Shown: positions 25,355 to 34,538 of the stretch, piece after piece
Layout of the letters: each line of letters opens with the position of its first letter
Position numbering within the stretch: the first letter of the stretch is position 1
Assembly (NCBI RefSeq): GCF_020164555.1
Contig: NZ_JAIQZB010000017.1
Coordinates: 1-64,000 of the forward strand
DNA: 64,000 nt
Origin: Salegentibacter lacus
GTDB lineage: Bacteria; Bacteroidota; Bacteroidia; Flavobacteriales; Flavobacteriaceae
Direction of reading: 5' to 3'
Made by a program: the position numbers and the translations under genes
Notes under the pieces: model-generated
The model's input: only the letters and a program-made list of their open reading frames with translations
What the model was told of the DNA's origin: nothing
The model's database searches: none

Positions 25355-26310
25355 AAATTTTAAAATCTGCCCTGGTAATAGTAGGGCTTTTTACCATTCT
25401 GTTTGTAAGTATACAGGCAGCTCAACAGTCTCCTGAGACAGGGAGCGAAAATCAGGTTGAATCTGCAGAGGCTAATCAAAAAGACCGACCAGTAAAAGAC
25501 TATAATATCTACGCACTCCCAATGCCCGAAAATATAAACTTTGCCGGGGAAGAAGTGCCTATGAACGATCCCGATATTCACGAGAGAATGGATAGGGAAT
25601 TACTGGTAAATACCTATTGGCAATCTAATGCTTTGCTTTTAATAAAGCGGGCAAATAAATATTTCCCGATTATTGAACCAATTCTTGAAGAAGAAGGTGT
25701 TCCAGATGATTTTAAATACCTGGCCGTAATTGAAAGTGGCTTAACCCAGGCGGTTTCTCCTGCCGGAGCCAAAGGTTTTTGGCAGATTATGGAAGGCACC
25801 GGAAAAGACTACGGTTTGGAAATTAATGGCAACGTAGACGAACGTTACCACATCGAAAAATCAACCAGGGTAGCAGCTGATTATTTAAAAAAATCAAAAG
25901 AAAAATTCGGTACCTGGACGATGGCTGCAGCAGCTTACAATGCCGGAAACAGAGGAGTTGAAAGACAATTAGACCGTCAAAAAGTAGATAATTATTACGA
26001 ATTGCTACTTGGAGAAGAAACCGGAAGATATATGTTTAGAATCCTGGCGTTAAAAGAAATTTTAAGCAATCCAGAAAAATATGGATTCAATTTTGAAGAA
26101 AAACACCTTTATACACACATTCCAACCAAAACAGTTAAGGTTGATACCGTGGTGAACGATTTTGCTGATTTTGCGAAGCATTTCGATATTAATTACAAAA
26201 TATTAAAAATTCATAATCCCTGGCTTAGGGAAGCGCATTTAAACAACGCCTCGCGAAGAGAATATGAAATCAAGATTCCTGAAGAAGATACTTATACTGC
26301 TGTGAAATAA
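25351..26310 (+). CDS. Lytic transglycosylase (MltD-like)
   Basis: Cleaves peptidoglycan glycan strands to 1,6-anhydro products in the periplasm. The 319-residue protein starts with a signal sequence (SALVIVGLFTILFVSIQA) and carries an SLT domain: YLAVIESGLTQAVSPAGAKG with catalytic Glu, GFWQIM, and MAAAAYNAGNRGVER. Unlike E. coli MltD, no LysM repeats are seen; the C-terminal 70 residues contain a LysM-like fragment at best. It overlaps the hydrolase gene and directly abuts cls. Confidence 0.88.
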   Translation: MKILKSALVIVGLFTILFVSIQAAQQSPETGSENQVESAEANQKDRPVKDYNIYALPMPENINFAGEEVPMNDPDIHERMDRELLVNTYWQSNALLLIKRANKYFPIIEPILEEEGVPDDFKYLAVIESGLTQAVSPAGAKGFWQIMEGTGKDYGLEINGNVDERYHIEKSTRVAADYLKKSKEKFGTWTMAAAAYNAGNRGVERQLDRQKVDNYYELLLGEETGRYMFRILALKEILSNPEKYGFNFEEKHLYTHIPTKTVKVDTVVNDFADFAKHFDINYKILKIHNPWLREAHLNNASRREYEIKIPEEDTYTAVK

Positions 26311-27774
26311 ATGGATTACCTCCTGGATAATATTTGGTGGATCTTGTTATCTGCCAATTTTCTAATCGTTCTTATAACGGCCGGTTATGAATTAATGCAT
26401 TTTAGGGAGCCTGTGAAAAGCATTTCCCTGATTTTCGCATTATTCGTGTTGCCGGTTGTTGGGCTTTTAGTGTATTACTTTTTTGCACAGGAATTCAGAA
26501 AAAGCAAATTATTTAACCGAAAAAAACTCTACGACCAGAAAATCATTAAGGATTGGGAAGACAAACTCTTGCTTAATGAGAAAGATTTAATTGACATAGA
26601 TCGGCATTGTATTGAGCAAAAGATTAAACTGGTTCGTTTACTTCAGAATAATCAGAAAAAGCCGGTCACTTTTCTAAATAAAGTCAGGGTCCTTATAAAT
26701 GGCGAAAATAAGTTCTCAGCCTTATTTGAAGATATTAATAAGGCCAAGCATCATATTCATATAGAATATTACATTTTTAATAGTGGTAGAATAGGAAACC
26801 GACTTATTTTATTGCTCTGTGAGAAGGCAGAAGAAGGTGTGAAGGTTCGCGTGAGTTATGACTATGTGGCTAGCAGACTTTCGTCTAAAGCCGTTAAGAA
26901 AATGAAATCTTGTGGAATTGAGGTTTATCCTTTTATGCCGGTTTGGTTTCCAAACCTAACCCGTAAATTAAATTACAGGAATCACCGAAAAATGGCGATC
27001 ATAGATGGCAGCATTGGATTTATTGGGGGGATTAATATCTGCGATGAATATGTAAACTTTGAGGAAAACCCTAAAGAAAAGCTCTTCTGGCGGGATACGC
27101 ACCTTAGAATTGAAGGCCACGCGGTAAAATCGTTACAGGCGCAATTTCTGCTGAATTTCAATTTTATCAGCGGGAAGCATCTAACAATTGAAGATAGTTT
27201 TTTTCCGAAGATAGATATCCCCGAAACAACAGCGGTACAAATAGCTGCCAGTGGTCCCGATACCGATTGGCAGAATATTATGGAAGCCATTCTAACCGCC
27301 ATAAATACAGCCGACAAATATATCTATATCACAACCCCATATTTTATTCCGAACAACCAGATACTTACTGCGCTTTGTATGGCAAGTAGAATAGGGGTGG
27401 AGGTTAAAATTATTATTCCTGAAAAAGGAGACTCGGTGATCGCCCGTTATGCTACCAATTCTTATATCGAAAAATTACTGGAATCTGGAGTTCAGGTTTT
27501 TCATTATCATAAGGGTATGGTGCACGCCAAAACTATGGTGGTAGATGGTGTATTGACTAGTGTTGGTTCCTGTAATCTTGATAATCGTAGTTTTGATATC
27601 AACTTTGAAATCAATGCATTTTTATATGACGAGGAAGTTGCTACTGAAATGACTGAAGTCTACAATAATGATCTTAAAGAAACTACCGTATTAACTTTAA
27701 ATGAATGGATGCAAAGGCCGGCTTTAGAAAAAATTAGAGAAGCACTTGCCAGGCTCTGGGCACCGTTGCTTTAA
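26311..27774 (+). CDS. cls: Cardiolipin synthase
   Basis: Makes cardiolipin from phosphatidylglycerol at the inner membrane. The 487-residue protein has two N-terminal transmembrane helices (about 9-28 and 38-60) and two phospholipase D motifs: YRNHRKMAIIDGSIGFIGGIN and YHKGMVHAKTMVVDGVLTSVGSCN (abbreviated, both H-x-K-x4-D). Segments HIHIEYYIF and ITTPYFIPN are typical for the family. It begins on the base after the transglycosylase stop, and its stop codon is adjacent to that of the convergent redoxin gene. Confidence 0.93.
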   Translation: MDYLLDNIWWILLSANFLIVLITAGYELMHFREPVKSISLIFALFVLPVVGLLVYYFFAQEFRKSKLFNRKKLYDQKIIKDWEDKLLLNEKDLIDIDRHCIEQKIKLVRLLQNNQKKPVTFLNKVRVLINGENKFSALFEDINKAKHHIHIEYYIFNSGRIGNRLILLLCEKAEEGVKVRVSYDYVASRLSSKAVKKMKSCGIEVYPFMPVWFPNLTRKLNYRNHRKMAIIDGSIGFIGGINICDEYVNFEENPKEKLFWRDTHLRIEGHAVKSLQAQFLLNFNFISGKHLTIEDSFFPKIDIPETTAVQIAASGPDTDWQNIMEAILTAINTADKYIYITTPYFIPNNQILTALCMASRIGVEVKIIIPEKGDSVIARYATNSYIEKLLESGVQVFHYHKGMVHAKTMVVDGVLTSVGSCNLDNRSFDINFEINAFLYDEEVATEMTEVYNNDLKETTVLTLNEWMQRPALEKIREALARLWAPLL

Positions 27775-28488
27775 TTATTCAGGAGAAATCACACTCAAGT
27801 TTATAGGTTCTTGCTTTGTAGAATTTTCTATAAGATTATCTGTGATAGCCGAATTTATTGCCTCGTAATTGAGTTCAAAAGATTCTTTTTTTGAAATATT
27901 GAAGGGATGAAAAACACTCCTTTGTATGTCCATAATTTCACGATCCCCCGCAATTAAATAGCAAGTTGGTAAACCTAAAGAATGTTTCAGGTTTTCTACT
28001 ACATATGCATGATTGTTTCTGGTTTCATCTACATATAACACATTAATATGTGAATTGAATTGTTTAGAAAGTTTCCTGGCGGTTTCTTTTTTATCCCAAA
28101 ACAGGATTACAAATTCAATTTTATCCCGGTACTTATCGGCGAGTTCGTTAAGCGCAGGTATTTCTCCTTTGCCAGGAATACACCAGGAGGCGTAGGTTAA
28201 TAGGTAAACCGGTTTTTTGTAATTGTATAATGCAACTTCTTTTCCTTTAAGATTTAAAAATTTAAAGTTATCTATATATGTACCTTTAAGTTTGGTTTCT
28301 ACGAAAGTATCAAATAATCTGTCAGCTTCTTTAAATTGTCGGTGTCTATAAGCGTCTTTAGCTTCTTGGTTGTATTTAGGTAAGTGCATAACAAGTGCGT
28401 CAGAGAAATAAAGCTTATCGCTTTTCTCTGGCTGGGCTTGAATATTTGAGCCTAAAATAATAAAAAAGAGGAGTAAAAGTCTCTTCAT
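27775..28488 (-). CDS. Exported thioredoxin-fold protein with a single active-site Cys
   Basis: A 237-residue protein with signal peptide (LLLLFFIILGSNIQA-Q) and a TlpA/ResA-like redoxin domain from about residue 75: FKFLNLKGKEVALYNYKKPVYLLTYASWCIPGKGEIPAL, here abbreviated. The usual W-C-x-x-C is W-C-I-P-G, so only one active-site Cys is left, and the cis-Pro segment reads LGLPTCYLI. This argues for a monothiol, chaperone or inactive role instead of disulfide exchange. Location periplasm. It converges on cls without spacing and has no operon partner. Confidence 0.75.
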   Translation of the reverse strand: MKRLLLLFFIILGSNIQAQPEKSDKLYFSDALVMHLPKYNQEAKDAYRHRQFKEADRLFDTFVETKLKGTYIDNFKFLNLKGKEVALYNYKKPVYLLTYASWCIPGKGEIPALNELADKYRDKIEFVILFWDKKETARKLSKQFNSHINVLYVDETRNNHAYVVENLKHSLGLPTCYLIAGDREIMDIQRSVFHPFNISKKESFELNYEAINSAITDNLIENSTKQEPINLSVISPE

Positions 28489-28626
28489 GTACCTTGATAA
28501 TTTGGGTAAAACAAAGATACTTTGTAAGAAACAAGCACTGAAATATTATCGCTAAAGGGTCAATATTTCGGCTAAAAGTTATGGAATATTTAAGAAAAGC
28601 AGAAATTAACTAAAATTATCTAAAAA

Positions 28627-29142
28627 TTAGATTTTTTTCAATTGTTGCTTCATCATCTTGATCTGATCTTTCATCATTCCGTGTTTGTCCAGCTTTTTAG
28701 CTTCAGCGAGTAAATTAGTAGCTTCTCTTTTTCGGCGTTTGGTCATCGCGATTCCGGCAAGGTTAAGTTTGGCCATTGCCAGATCCTGATCCATTGCGAG
28801 ACCTAATTTAATGGCGCGTTTAAAGAATTTTTCGGCCTGGGTTATATTGGTTTGAGAAACCATCAACCCGTGCAGGTACCAGTAATAGCCCTGTTGCTTC
28901 TGTGTAAGTGCAGTTTCCGGATTCTTAATTCGGTCTAACCATTTTTTTGCACCGGGAAAATCCTGCTTTCTAAGCCTTAGAAAAGCGAGCAATATCATTT
29001 CATTTTTAAAATACAGGAATACAAAAATTAAGGAAAGTAGAACGAACATAATGCCATTTCCAATGTTTCCTTCTATAAATTGCCAGATGGCAAGCCCTAA
29101 AATGGCTCCTGCTAAAACTAATTTGATATTCTTGTTAAACAT
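28627..29142 (-). CDS. Membrane-anchored TPR-like protein
   Basis: A 171-residue protein: two N-terminal hydrophobic helices (IKLVLAGAILGLAIWQFI and NGIMFVLLSLIFVFLYF) followed by a cytoplasmic helical-repeat region with TPR-like pairs (KQQGYYWYLHGLMVSQTNITQAEKFFKRAI; DLAMAKLNLAGIAMTKRRKREATNLL) and a Lys-rich tail. Such proteins are common and uncharacterised in flavobacteria. It is divergent from rpmH; function unknown. Confidence 0.7.
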   Translation of the reverse strand: MFNKNIKLVLAGAILGLAIWQFIEGNIGNGIMFVLLSLIFVFLYFKNEMILLAFLRLRKQDFPGAKKWLDRIKNPETALTQKQQGYYWYLHGLMVSQTNITQAEKFFKRAIKLGLAMDQDLAMAKLNLAGIAMTKRRKREATNLLAEAKKLDKHGMMKDQIKMMKQQLKKI

Positions 29143-29206
29143 AAATGCTTTTATTTTAGAAGCGGCAAAGGTAAGAAAAACAATTAAAAATAATTTAAAT
29201 TAGCTC

Positions 29207-29236
29207 TTGTAATAGTTAAAAAGCTTTGTATATTTG
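29207..29236 (+). promoter_or_regulatory. rpmH promoter
   Basis: TTG (29207-29209), 19 nt, then TATATTTG (29229-29236): a full match to the Bacteroidota consensus. The start site would fall near 29243, giving a leader of about 50 nt before the rpmH ATG. Confidence 0.65.
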
Positions 29237-29295
29237 CACGCAGTTTTACAGAGAGCTATAAAAACGATTATTCAGAAGATTTAAAGATATTTAAA

Positions 29296-29454
29296 ATGAA
29301 AAGAACGTTTCAACCATCCAAGAGAAAAAGAAAAAACAAGCACGGTTTTCGAGAAAGAATGGCTAGTGCAAACGGAAGAAAAGTCCTCGCCAGAAGAAGG
29401 GCTAAAGGAAGAAAGAAAATATCAGTCTCTTCTGAAAACAGACATAAGCACTAA
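29296..29454 (+). CDS. rpmH: 50S ribosomal protein L34
   Basis: A 52-residue basic protein beginning [19 protein letters not shown], followed by [19 protein letters not shown], the universally conserved L34 sequence, with a flavobacterial C-terminal extension ([12 protein letters not shown]). Structural component of the large ribosomal subunit. The neighbours usually found in other phyla (rnpA, dnaA) are absent; here it stands alone with its own promoter and terminator. Confidence 0.97.
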   Translation: MKRTFQPSKRKRKNKHGFRERMASANGRKVLARRRAKGRKKISVSSENRHKH

Positions 29455-29478
29455 TGAGAATTAGGTTTTAAAATATTT

Positions 29479-29511
29479 AAAGGTGTTACTTTCTTAGTAA
29501 CGCCTTTTTTT
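29479..29511 (+). terminator. rpmH terminator
   Basis: AGGTGTTACT (29481-29490) pairs with AGTAACGCCT (29496-29505, one G-T pair) and is followed by seven T residues. Confidence 0.88.
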
Positions 29512-29563
29512 ATATCCAATCGCTTCCTTACTTTTATGTTTCATATACTATAATCCTCTTAAA

Positions 29564-32416
29564 ATGCCCAAAAACAACAACCTTAAAAGTATCCTGATTA
29601 TTGGCTCTGGACCTATTATTATAGGACAGGCCTGCGAATTCGATTATGCTGGAACACAATCTTTGCGCTCTTTACGCGAAGATGGGATAGAAACCATCCT
29701 GCTTAATTCCAATCCGGCAACGATAATGACAGATCCGTCAATGGCAGATCACGTTTACCTGAAACCTTTAACCACAAAATCTATTGTGGAAATTTTAAAA
29801 GATCATCCAAATATAGATGCGGTTTTACCAACAATGGGAGGGCAAACTGCTTTAAATCTCTGTATTGAAGCCGATGAAAAAGGAATCTGGGAAGATTTCG
29901 GAATAAAATTAATTGGGGTAGATATTGACGCAATCAACATTACCGAAGATCGTGAGAAGTTTAAACAACTTATGGGACGAATTGGAATTCCTGTAGCACC
30001 GGCAAAAACGGTGACTTCCTATCTTCAGGGAAAAGAGGTTGCCCAGGAATTTGGTTTTCCATTAGTAATTCGTGCTTCTTTTACTTTAGGTGGAAGTGGT
30101 GCTTCATTTGTACACGGCCCCGAAGATTTTGATGAAATGCTTACTTATGGGCTGGAAGCTTCTCCAATTCACGAAGTGCTAATCGATAAAGCGCTTTTGG
30201 GTTGGAAGGAATATGAACTTGAACTTCTAAGAGATAAGAACGATAATGTAGTAATTATTTGTTCTATAGAAAATATGGATCCGATGGGCATCCACACCGG
30301 AGATTCTATTACGGTAGCTCCGGCTATGACCTTAAGCGACACTGCTTACCAGCGTATGCGTGATATGGCAATAAAAATGATGCGTAGCATTGGAGATTTT
30401 GCCGGGGGGTGTAACGTGCAGTTTGCCGTAAGCCCGGACGAAAAAGAAGACATTATCGCCGTAGAGATCAACCCAAGGGTTTCAAGGTCTTCAGCTTTGG
30501 CGTCTAAAGCTACCGGATATCCAATTGCAAAAATAGCTACTAAACTGGCTATTGGTTATAATTTAGATGAGCTGGAAAACCAGATCACTAAATCTACTTC
30601 AGCTTTATTTGAGCCTACTTTAGATTACGTAATTGTAAAAATTCCTCGTTGGAATTTCGATAAATTCGAAGGTGCAGATCGCACCTTAGGCCTTCAAATG
30701 AAATCTGTAGGTGAAGTGATGGGTATTGGACGTTCCTTCCAGGAAGCGCTTCATAAAGCCACCCAGTCACTTGAGATTAAGAGAAACGGACTTGGAGCCG
30801 ACGGAAAAAGTTACACCAAGTACGACGAAATTATAGAAAAACTTACCTACCCCAGCTGGGACCGCGTTTTTGTGATTTACGATGCGATACAGGCGGGAAT
30901 TCCGCTTAGCCGCATTCACGAGATCACGAAAATAGATATGTGGTTCTTAAGGCAATATGAAGAGCTTTACGCTTTAGATGTTGAGATTTCTAAATATGAT
31001 AAAGAGTCTTTACCTAAAGATCTATTGCTGGAAGCCAAACAAAAAGGTTTTGCTGATAGACAAATAGCTCATATGCTTGATTGTTTGGAAAGTGAGGTTT
31101 ATAATAAACGTGTAGAATTAGGCGTAAATAGAGTTTACAAATTAGTAGATACCTGTGCCGCCGAATTTAAAGCCGAGACACCTTATTACTATTCCACTTT
31201 CGAAGCCGATATCGAAACTCCAGACGGAAAGCGTTATGTAGATAACGAAAGCAAGGTGAGTGATAGAAAGAAGATTGTGGTTCTTGGTTCCGGTCCAAAC
31301 CGTATTGGGCAGGGAATTGAGTTTGATTATAGCTGTGTGCATGGTGTTTTAGCCGCCTCAGAATGTGGTTATGAAACCATAATGATTAACTGTAACCCTG
31401 AAACTGTTTCAACCGATTTTGATGTTGCTGATAAACTTTATTTCGAACCGGTTTTCTGGGAACATATTTATGATATCATCCGTCACGAAAATCCTGAAGG
31501 GGTAATCGTTCAACTTGGTGGACAAACTGCGTTGAAGTTAGCCGAAAAGTTAGATCGCTATGGAATAAAAATTATGGGAACCAGTTTTGAAGCTTTGGAT
31601 CTTGCAGAAGATCGTGGAAGTTTTTCAAAATTACTTCAGGCTAACGATATTCCTTATCCTGAATTTGGAACTGCTGAAACTGCAGATGAAGCCCTGGCAC
31701 TTGCAGATGAACTTGATTTCCCAATTTTGGTAAGACCTTCTTATGTATTAGGTGGGCAGGGGATGAAGATCGTGATTAATAAAGATGAGCTGGAAGAAAC
31801 GGTAGTAGACTTGCTTAGAAAAATCCCGAATAATAAATTATTGCTGGACCATTATTTAGATGGTGCCATTGAAGCTGAAGCAGATGCAATTTGCGACGGG
31901 GAAGATGTTCACATTATAGGAATAATGGAACATATTGAACCTTGCGGAATCCACTCTGGAGATTCTAATGCATTGCTACCTCCTTTTAACCTTGGGGACC
32001 TGGTAATGGAGCAAATTAAAGACCATACCCGAAAAATAGCTTTAGCCTTGAATACAGTTGGTTTAATAAATATTCAGTTTGCGATTAAAGATGATATGGT
32101 CTATATCATTGAAGCCAATCCAAGAGCGTCCAGAACGGTTCCATTTATCGCGAAAGCTTATAAAGAACCTTATGTGAATTATGCTACCAAAGTGATGCTT
32201 GGTGAAAAGAAAATCAAAGATTTCAAATTTAATCCTCAGTTAGAAGGTTATGCGATAAAACAACCAGTATTTTCTTTCAATAAATTTCATAAAGTGAACA
32301 AGCAACTTGGACCGGAAATGAAAAGTACCGGGGAAAGTATTCTCTTTATTGATAGTTTAAGAGATGATGCCTTTTACGACCTGTATAGCAGAAGGAAAAT
32401 GTATTTGAGCAAATAA
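29564..32416 (+). CDS. carB: Carbamoyl-phosphate synthase large subunit (without MGS domain)
   Basis: Makes carbamoyl phosphate for arginine and pyrimidine synthesis from bicarbonate, ATP and ammonia supplied by CarA. The 950-residue protein has the two homologous halves: GSGPIIIGQACEFDYAGTQ at the N-terminus and GSGPNRIGQGIEFDYSCVH at about 577, each followed by an ATP-grasp domain (LVIRASFTLGGSGASF; ILVRPSYVLGGQGMKI). It ends shortly after the second synthetase domain (RRKMYLSK) and lacks about 120 residues of the allosteric MGS domain found in the 1073-residue E. coli protein. carA is not in this window. Confidence 0.95.
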   Translation: MPKNNNLKSILIIGSGPIIIGQACEFDYAGTQSLRSLREDGIETILLNSNPATIMTDPSMADHVYLKPLTTKSIVEILKDHPNIDAVLPTMGGQTALNLCIEADEKGIWEDFGIKLIGVDIDAINITEDREKFKQLMGRIGIPVAPAKTVTSYLQGKEVAQEFGFPLVIRASFTLGGSGASFVHGPEDFDEMLTYGLEASPIHEVLIDKALLGWKEYELELLRDKNDNVVIICSIENMDPMGIHTGDSITVAPAMTLSDTAYQRMRDMAIKMMRSIGDFAGGCNVQFAVSPDEKEDIIAVEINPRVSRSSALASKATGYPIAKIATKLAIGYNLDELENQITKSTSALFEPTLDYVIVKIPRWNFDKFEGADRTLGLQMKSVGEVMGIGRSFQEALHKATQSLEIKRNGLGADGKSYTKYDEIIEKLTYPSWDRVFVIYDAIQAGIPLSRIHEITKIDMWFLRQYEELYALDVEISKYDKESLPKDLLLEAKQKGFADRQIAHMLDCLESEVYNKRVELGVNRVYKLVDTCAAEFKAETPYYYSTFEADIETPDGKRYVDNESKVSDRKKIVVLGSGPNRIGQGIEFDYSCVHGVLAASECGYETIMINCNPETVSTDFDVADKLYFEPVFWEHIYDIIRHENPEGVIVQLGGQTALKLAEKLDRYGIKIMGTSFEALDLAEDRGSFSKLLQANDIPYPEFGTAETADEALALADELDFPILVRPSYVLGGQGMKIVINKDELEETVVDLLRKIPNNKLLLDHYLDGAIEAEADAICDGEDVHIIGIMEHIEPCGIHSGDSNALLPPFNLGDLVMEQIKDHTRKIALALNTVGLINIQFAIKDDMVYIIEANPRASRTVPFIAKAYKEPYVNYATKVMLGEKKIKDFKFNPQLEGYAIKQPVFSFNKFHKVNKQLGPEMKSTGESILFIDSLRDDAFYDLYSRRKMYLSK

Positions 32417-32458
32417 GAATTGAATTTAAAAGAGCGAGGTTTTAGGAAAACACTGGTT

Positions 32459-32540
32459 TCGTCAAGCTGAATTTGTTTCAGCTTCTAACAGGTTTTAGAC
32501 TATCAATATCTTAGATTCTGAAATAAATTCAGAATGACGA
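32459..32540. repeat. Inverted pair of the dispersed palindromic repeat (copies 2 and 3)
   Basis: 32459-32489 (TCGTCAAGCTGAATTTGTTT then CAGCTTCTAAC) on the plus strand and 32510-32540 on the minus strand (TCGTCATTCTGAATTTATTT then CAGAATCTAAG) are copies of one unit facing each other across 20 nt. Each contains its own palindrome (GCTGAA/TTCAGC; TTCTGAA/TTCAGAA), and the pair can fold into a larger structure. It sits between carB and its terminator. Confidence 0.65.
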
Positions 32541-32573
32541 TTTATCTTACTTTTTCAGACAGCCTAATAAACT

Positions 32574-32610
32574 AAAAATCCTGCAAGGTTTTTAAACCTC
32601 GCAGGATTTT
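32574..32610 (+). terminator. Terminator between carB and the DUF423 gene
   Basis: AAAATCCTGC pairs with GCAGGATTTT, extended by AGGTTT/AAACCT, with A/T tails on both sides. It ends only 12 nt before the DUF423 start codon, so any transcript for that gene must start inside or read through it. Confidence 0.85.
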
Positions 32611-32621
32611 AATTATAATTA

Positions 32622-33014
32622 ATGAAAGAACTTGTACTCATAATTGGTGGAATTTACGGCACATTGGCCGTGGTTTTCGGTGCTTTTGGAGCGCACGCCC
32701 TAAAGAAACGTTTTACTGAAGATCAGCTAAAAAGTTTTGAAACTGGCGTAAAATACCAGATGTATCATGCAATTATGCTCATAATTTCAGGAATAGTCTT
32801 TCCCTTTATGGAGACCTCACAGCAACTTGTTGCCTGGTTTTTTATTATAGGAATTTTTCTGTTTTCTTTCAGTATTTATGGTTTGACCTTAAGTGCTTCT
32901 GCAGGAAAGAAAATAAGGATTTTAGGCCCTATCACGCCACTTGGCGGACTTCTATTTATTCTTGGTTGGATTTTCTTCACCATAAATATTGCTGAAATCG
33001 CGCAGTATCTATAA
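32622..33014 (+). CDS. DUF423 family small membrane protein
   Basis: A 130-residue inner-membrane protein with four helices and the DUF423 signature AVVFGAFGAHALKKRF near the N-terminus, VKYQMYHAIMLI, and ILGPITPLGGLLFILGWI at the C-terminal end. Function is unknown for the family. Its start is 12 nt after a strong terminator, and no promoter box is seen between them. It overlaps the convergent BASS gene by 6 bp. Confidence 0.85.
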   Translation: MKELVLIIGGIYGTLAVVFGAFGAHALKKRFTEDQLKSFETGVKYQMYHAIMLIISGIVFPFMETSQQLVAWFFIIGIFLFSFSIYGLTLSASAGKKIRILGPITPLGGLLFILGWIFFTINIAEIAQYL

Positions 33015-33983
33015 CGCCTCTCCTGAAGTTTCTATGCGAATTACACGTTTTCTATATTTTTCAGCATAATAAGCGATCAACAATAATTGCAACGAATGAT
33101 AGATCATAATGGGCAGCAATAAAAGCCCGGTGTTTGCTGAATTTCCAAAGATTACTTTTACCATTACAGAGCCGTGTACCAGGGATTTTTTAGTTCCGCA
33201 GAACTGCGCTGTAATCTTGTCTTTTAAGTTGAATCCTAAGAAATTGCAAATTAGTCCAAGTCCAAAATATACTACGAAAAATAACAAAACTACTATTCCC
33301 GTTAGCTTAAGTAAATCATCTGTTTCTACGCTGCTAAATATATTGGATGTGAACGAATTACTAAAGCTGGAGTAAACAATTAGTATAATAGTAGTTTTGT
33401 CTAATAAGCCTAATTTCTTGCTATGTTTTCTAGCGAAATCTCCAAGAAATTTTTGTAGAAATAATCCCAATATTAAGGGAATAATTATTTGCCAGCATAA
33501 CTTTATAAGTACATCCAGAAATTCAAAATCAGCGCTTCCACTCAGGAAGAAACTTAACCAAATGGGTGTGGCAAATATCCCGATTAAACCAGAAAGACTG
33601 GCGTTAAAAATAGCGGTAGGTAAATTCCCTTTGGCCAGTGAAACCATAACGATTGAAGACGAAACGGTGGAGGGTAGTGTACCCAGGAAAAACAGGGCGA
33701 TCCAAAGATCTGAACCTGTCCCTGCTTCAAAAAGCGGTAAACACAGAAGCGCCAATAACGGAAATACTATAAATGTGGTTAACTGAATTACGATATGAAC
33801 TTTGTAATTCAGAAGACCCAATTTAAATTCAGCGGGAGATAATTTTAATCCGTAGAAAAAGAAAATAAAACCAATCCCAATATCGGTAATGGTTTTTAAA
33901 GGGAAAAGTACAATCCCTTCCGGAAAAAAATAGGCGATGATTATCGCTACAAAAATCGCCGCTATAAATCCGTTAAATTTCAA
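33009..33983 (-). CDS. Bile acid:sodium symporter family (SBF-like) transporter
   Basis: A 324-residue inner-membrane protein with about nine or ten helices. Segments typical of the SBF-like/YfeH group are IGIGFIFFFYGLKLSP, FFLGTLPSTVSSSIVMVSLAKGN (the substrate/sodium crossover) and CGTKKSLVHGSVMVKVIFG. The substrate is not bile acid in such bacteria and is unknown. No ATG is available; the frame opens with TTG 33983, 9 nt after the upstream gene's stop. It is the last gene of a run rmuC - serine hydrolase - membrane protein - thioesterase - this gene. Confidence 0.85.
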   Translation of the reverse strand: MKFNGFIAAIFVAIIIAYFFPEGIVLFPLKTITDIGIGFIFFFYGLKLSPAEFKLGLLNYKVHIVIQLTTFIVFPLLALLCLPLFEAGTGSDLWIALFFLGTLPSTVSSSIVMVSLAKGNLPTAIFNASLSGLIGIFATPIWLSFFLSGSADFEFLDVLIKLCWQIIIPLILGLFLQKFLGDFARKHSKKLGLLDKTTIILIVYSSFSNSFTSNIFSSVETDDLLKLTGIVVLLFFVVYFGLGLICNFLGFNLKDKITAQFCGTKKSLVHGSVMVKVIFGNSANTGLLLLPIMIYHSLQLLLIAYYAEKYRKRVIRIETSGEAL

Positions 33984-33992
33984 ACTGATGCC

Positions 33993-34535
33993 TTAAATTT
34001 CGATTTTTACCTTATATTTTTCCAATAAGTGCACATATTCTTCCGAAGAAAAATCGGTCTCGTGAAACTCTTTTTTACGATTCAGCTTCATCTTATTACG
34101 TTTTATACTTTTCGCAAATCGGCGTATATCGTGTTCGTTAGTTAGAATTAACCCGGGGACCTGCAATGATTTTCCGTCCTCGGTTTTAGCTACCATTGTG
34201 AAATAGGAAGAATTGCAATGTTTTACCTCTCCGGTCCTAATATTTTCGGCCTCTACACGAATTCCAATTACCATAGAACTATTGCCAACGTAATTTACGG
34301 AAGCTTTCATAGTTACCAGTTCGCCAATTTCTATAGGTTTTAGAAAATCTACGGTATCCACACTCGCGGTCACACAATAGGCACCTGAATGTTTGGAGGC
34401 GCAGGCAAATGCAATGCGGTCCATTAGGGAGAGTACGTAGCCCCCGTGAATTTTCCCGTTGAAATTTGAATGGGAAGGCAGCATTAATTCTGAAATATCT
34501 ACCTGTGAGTCTTTTACGTGTTTAAATTGAGTCAT
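33993..34535 (-). CDS. Acyl-CoA thioesterase (hotdog, YciA/BACH type)
   Basis: Hydrolyses acyl-CoA thioesters in the cytoplasm. The 180-residue protein has one hotdog domain: HSNFNGKIHGGYVLSLMDRIAFACASKH (abbreviated; the N-x-x-G-x-x-H-G-G-x-x-L-x-x-x-D catalytic motif), ASVDTVDFLKPIEIGELV and NSSYFTMVA. The C-terminal 50 residues are basic and helical, probably for oligomer contact. It lies 3 nt after the preceding gene and 9 nt before the transporter, inside the five-gene run. Confidence 0.88.
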   Translation of the reverse strand: MTQFKHVKDSQVDISELMLPSHSNFNGKIHGGYVLSLMDRIAFACASKHSGAYCVTASVDTVDFLKPIEIGELVTMKASVNYVGNSSMVIGIRVEAENIRTGEVKHCNSSYFTMVAKTEDGKSLQVPGLILTNEHDIRRFAKSIKRNKMKLNRKKEFHETDFSSEEYVHLLEKYKVKIEI

Positions 34536-34538
34536 AAA

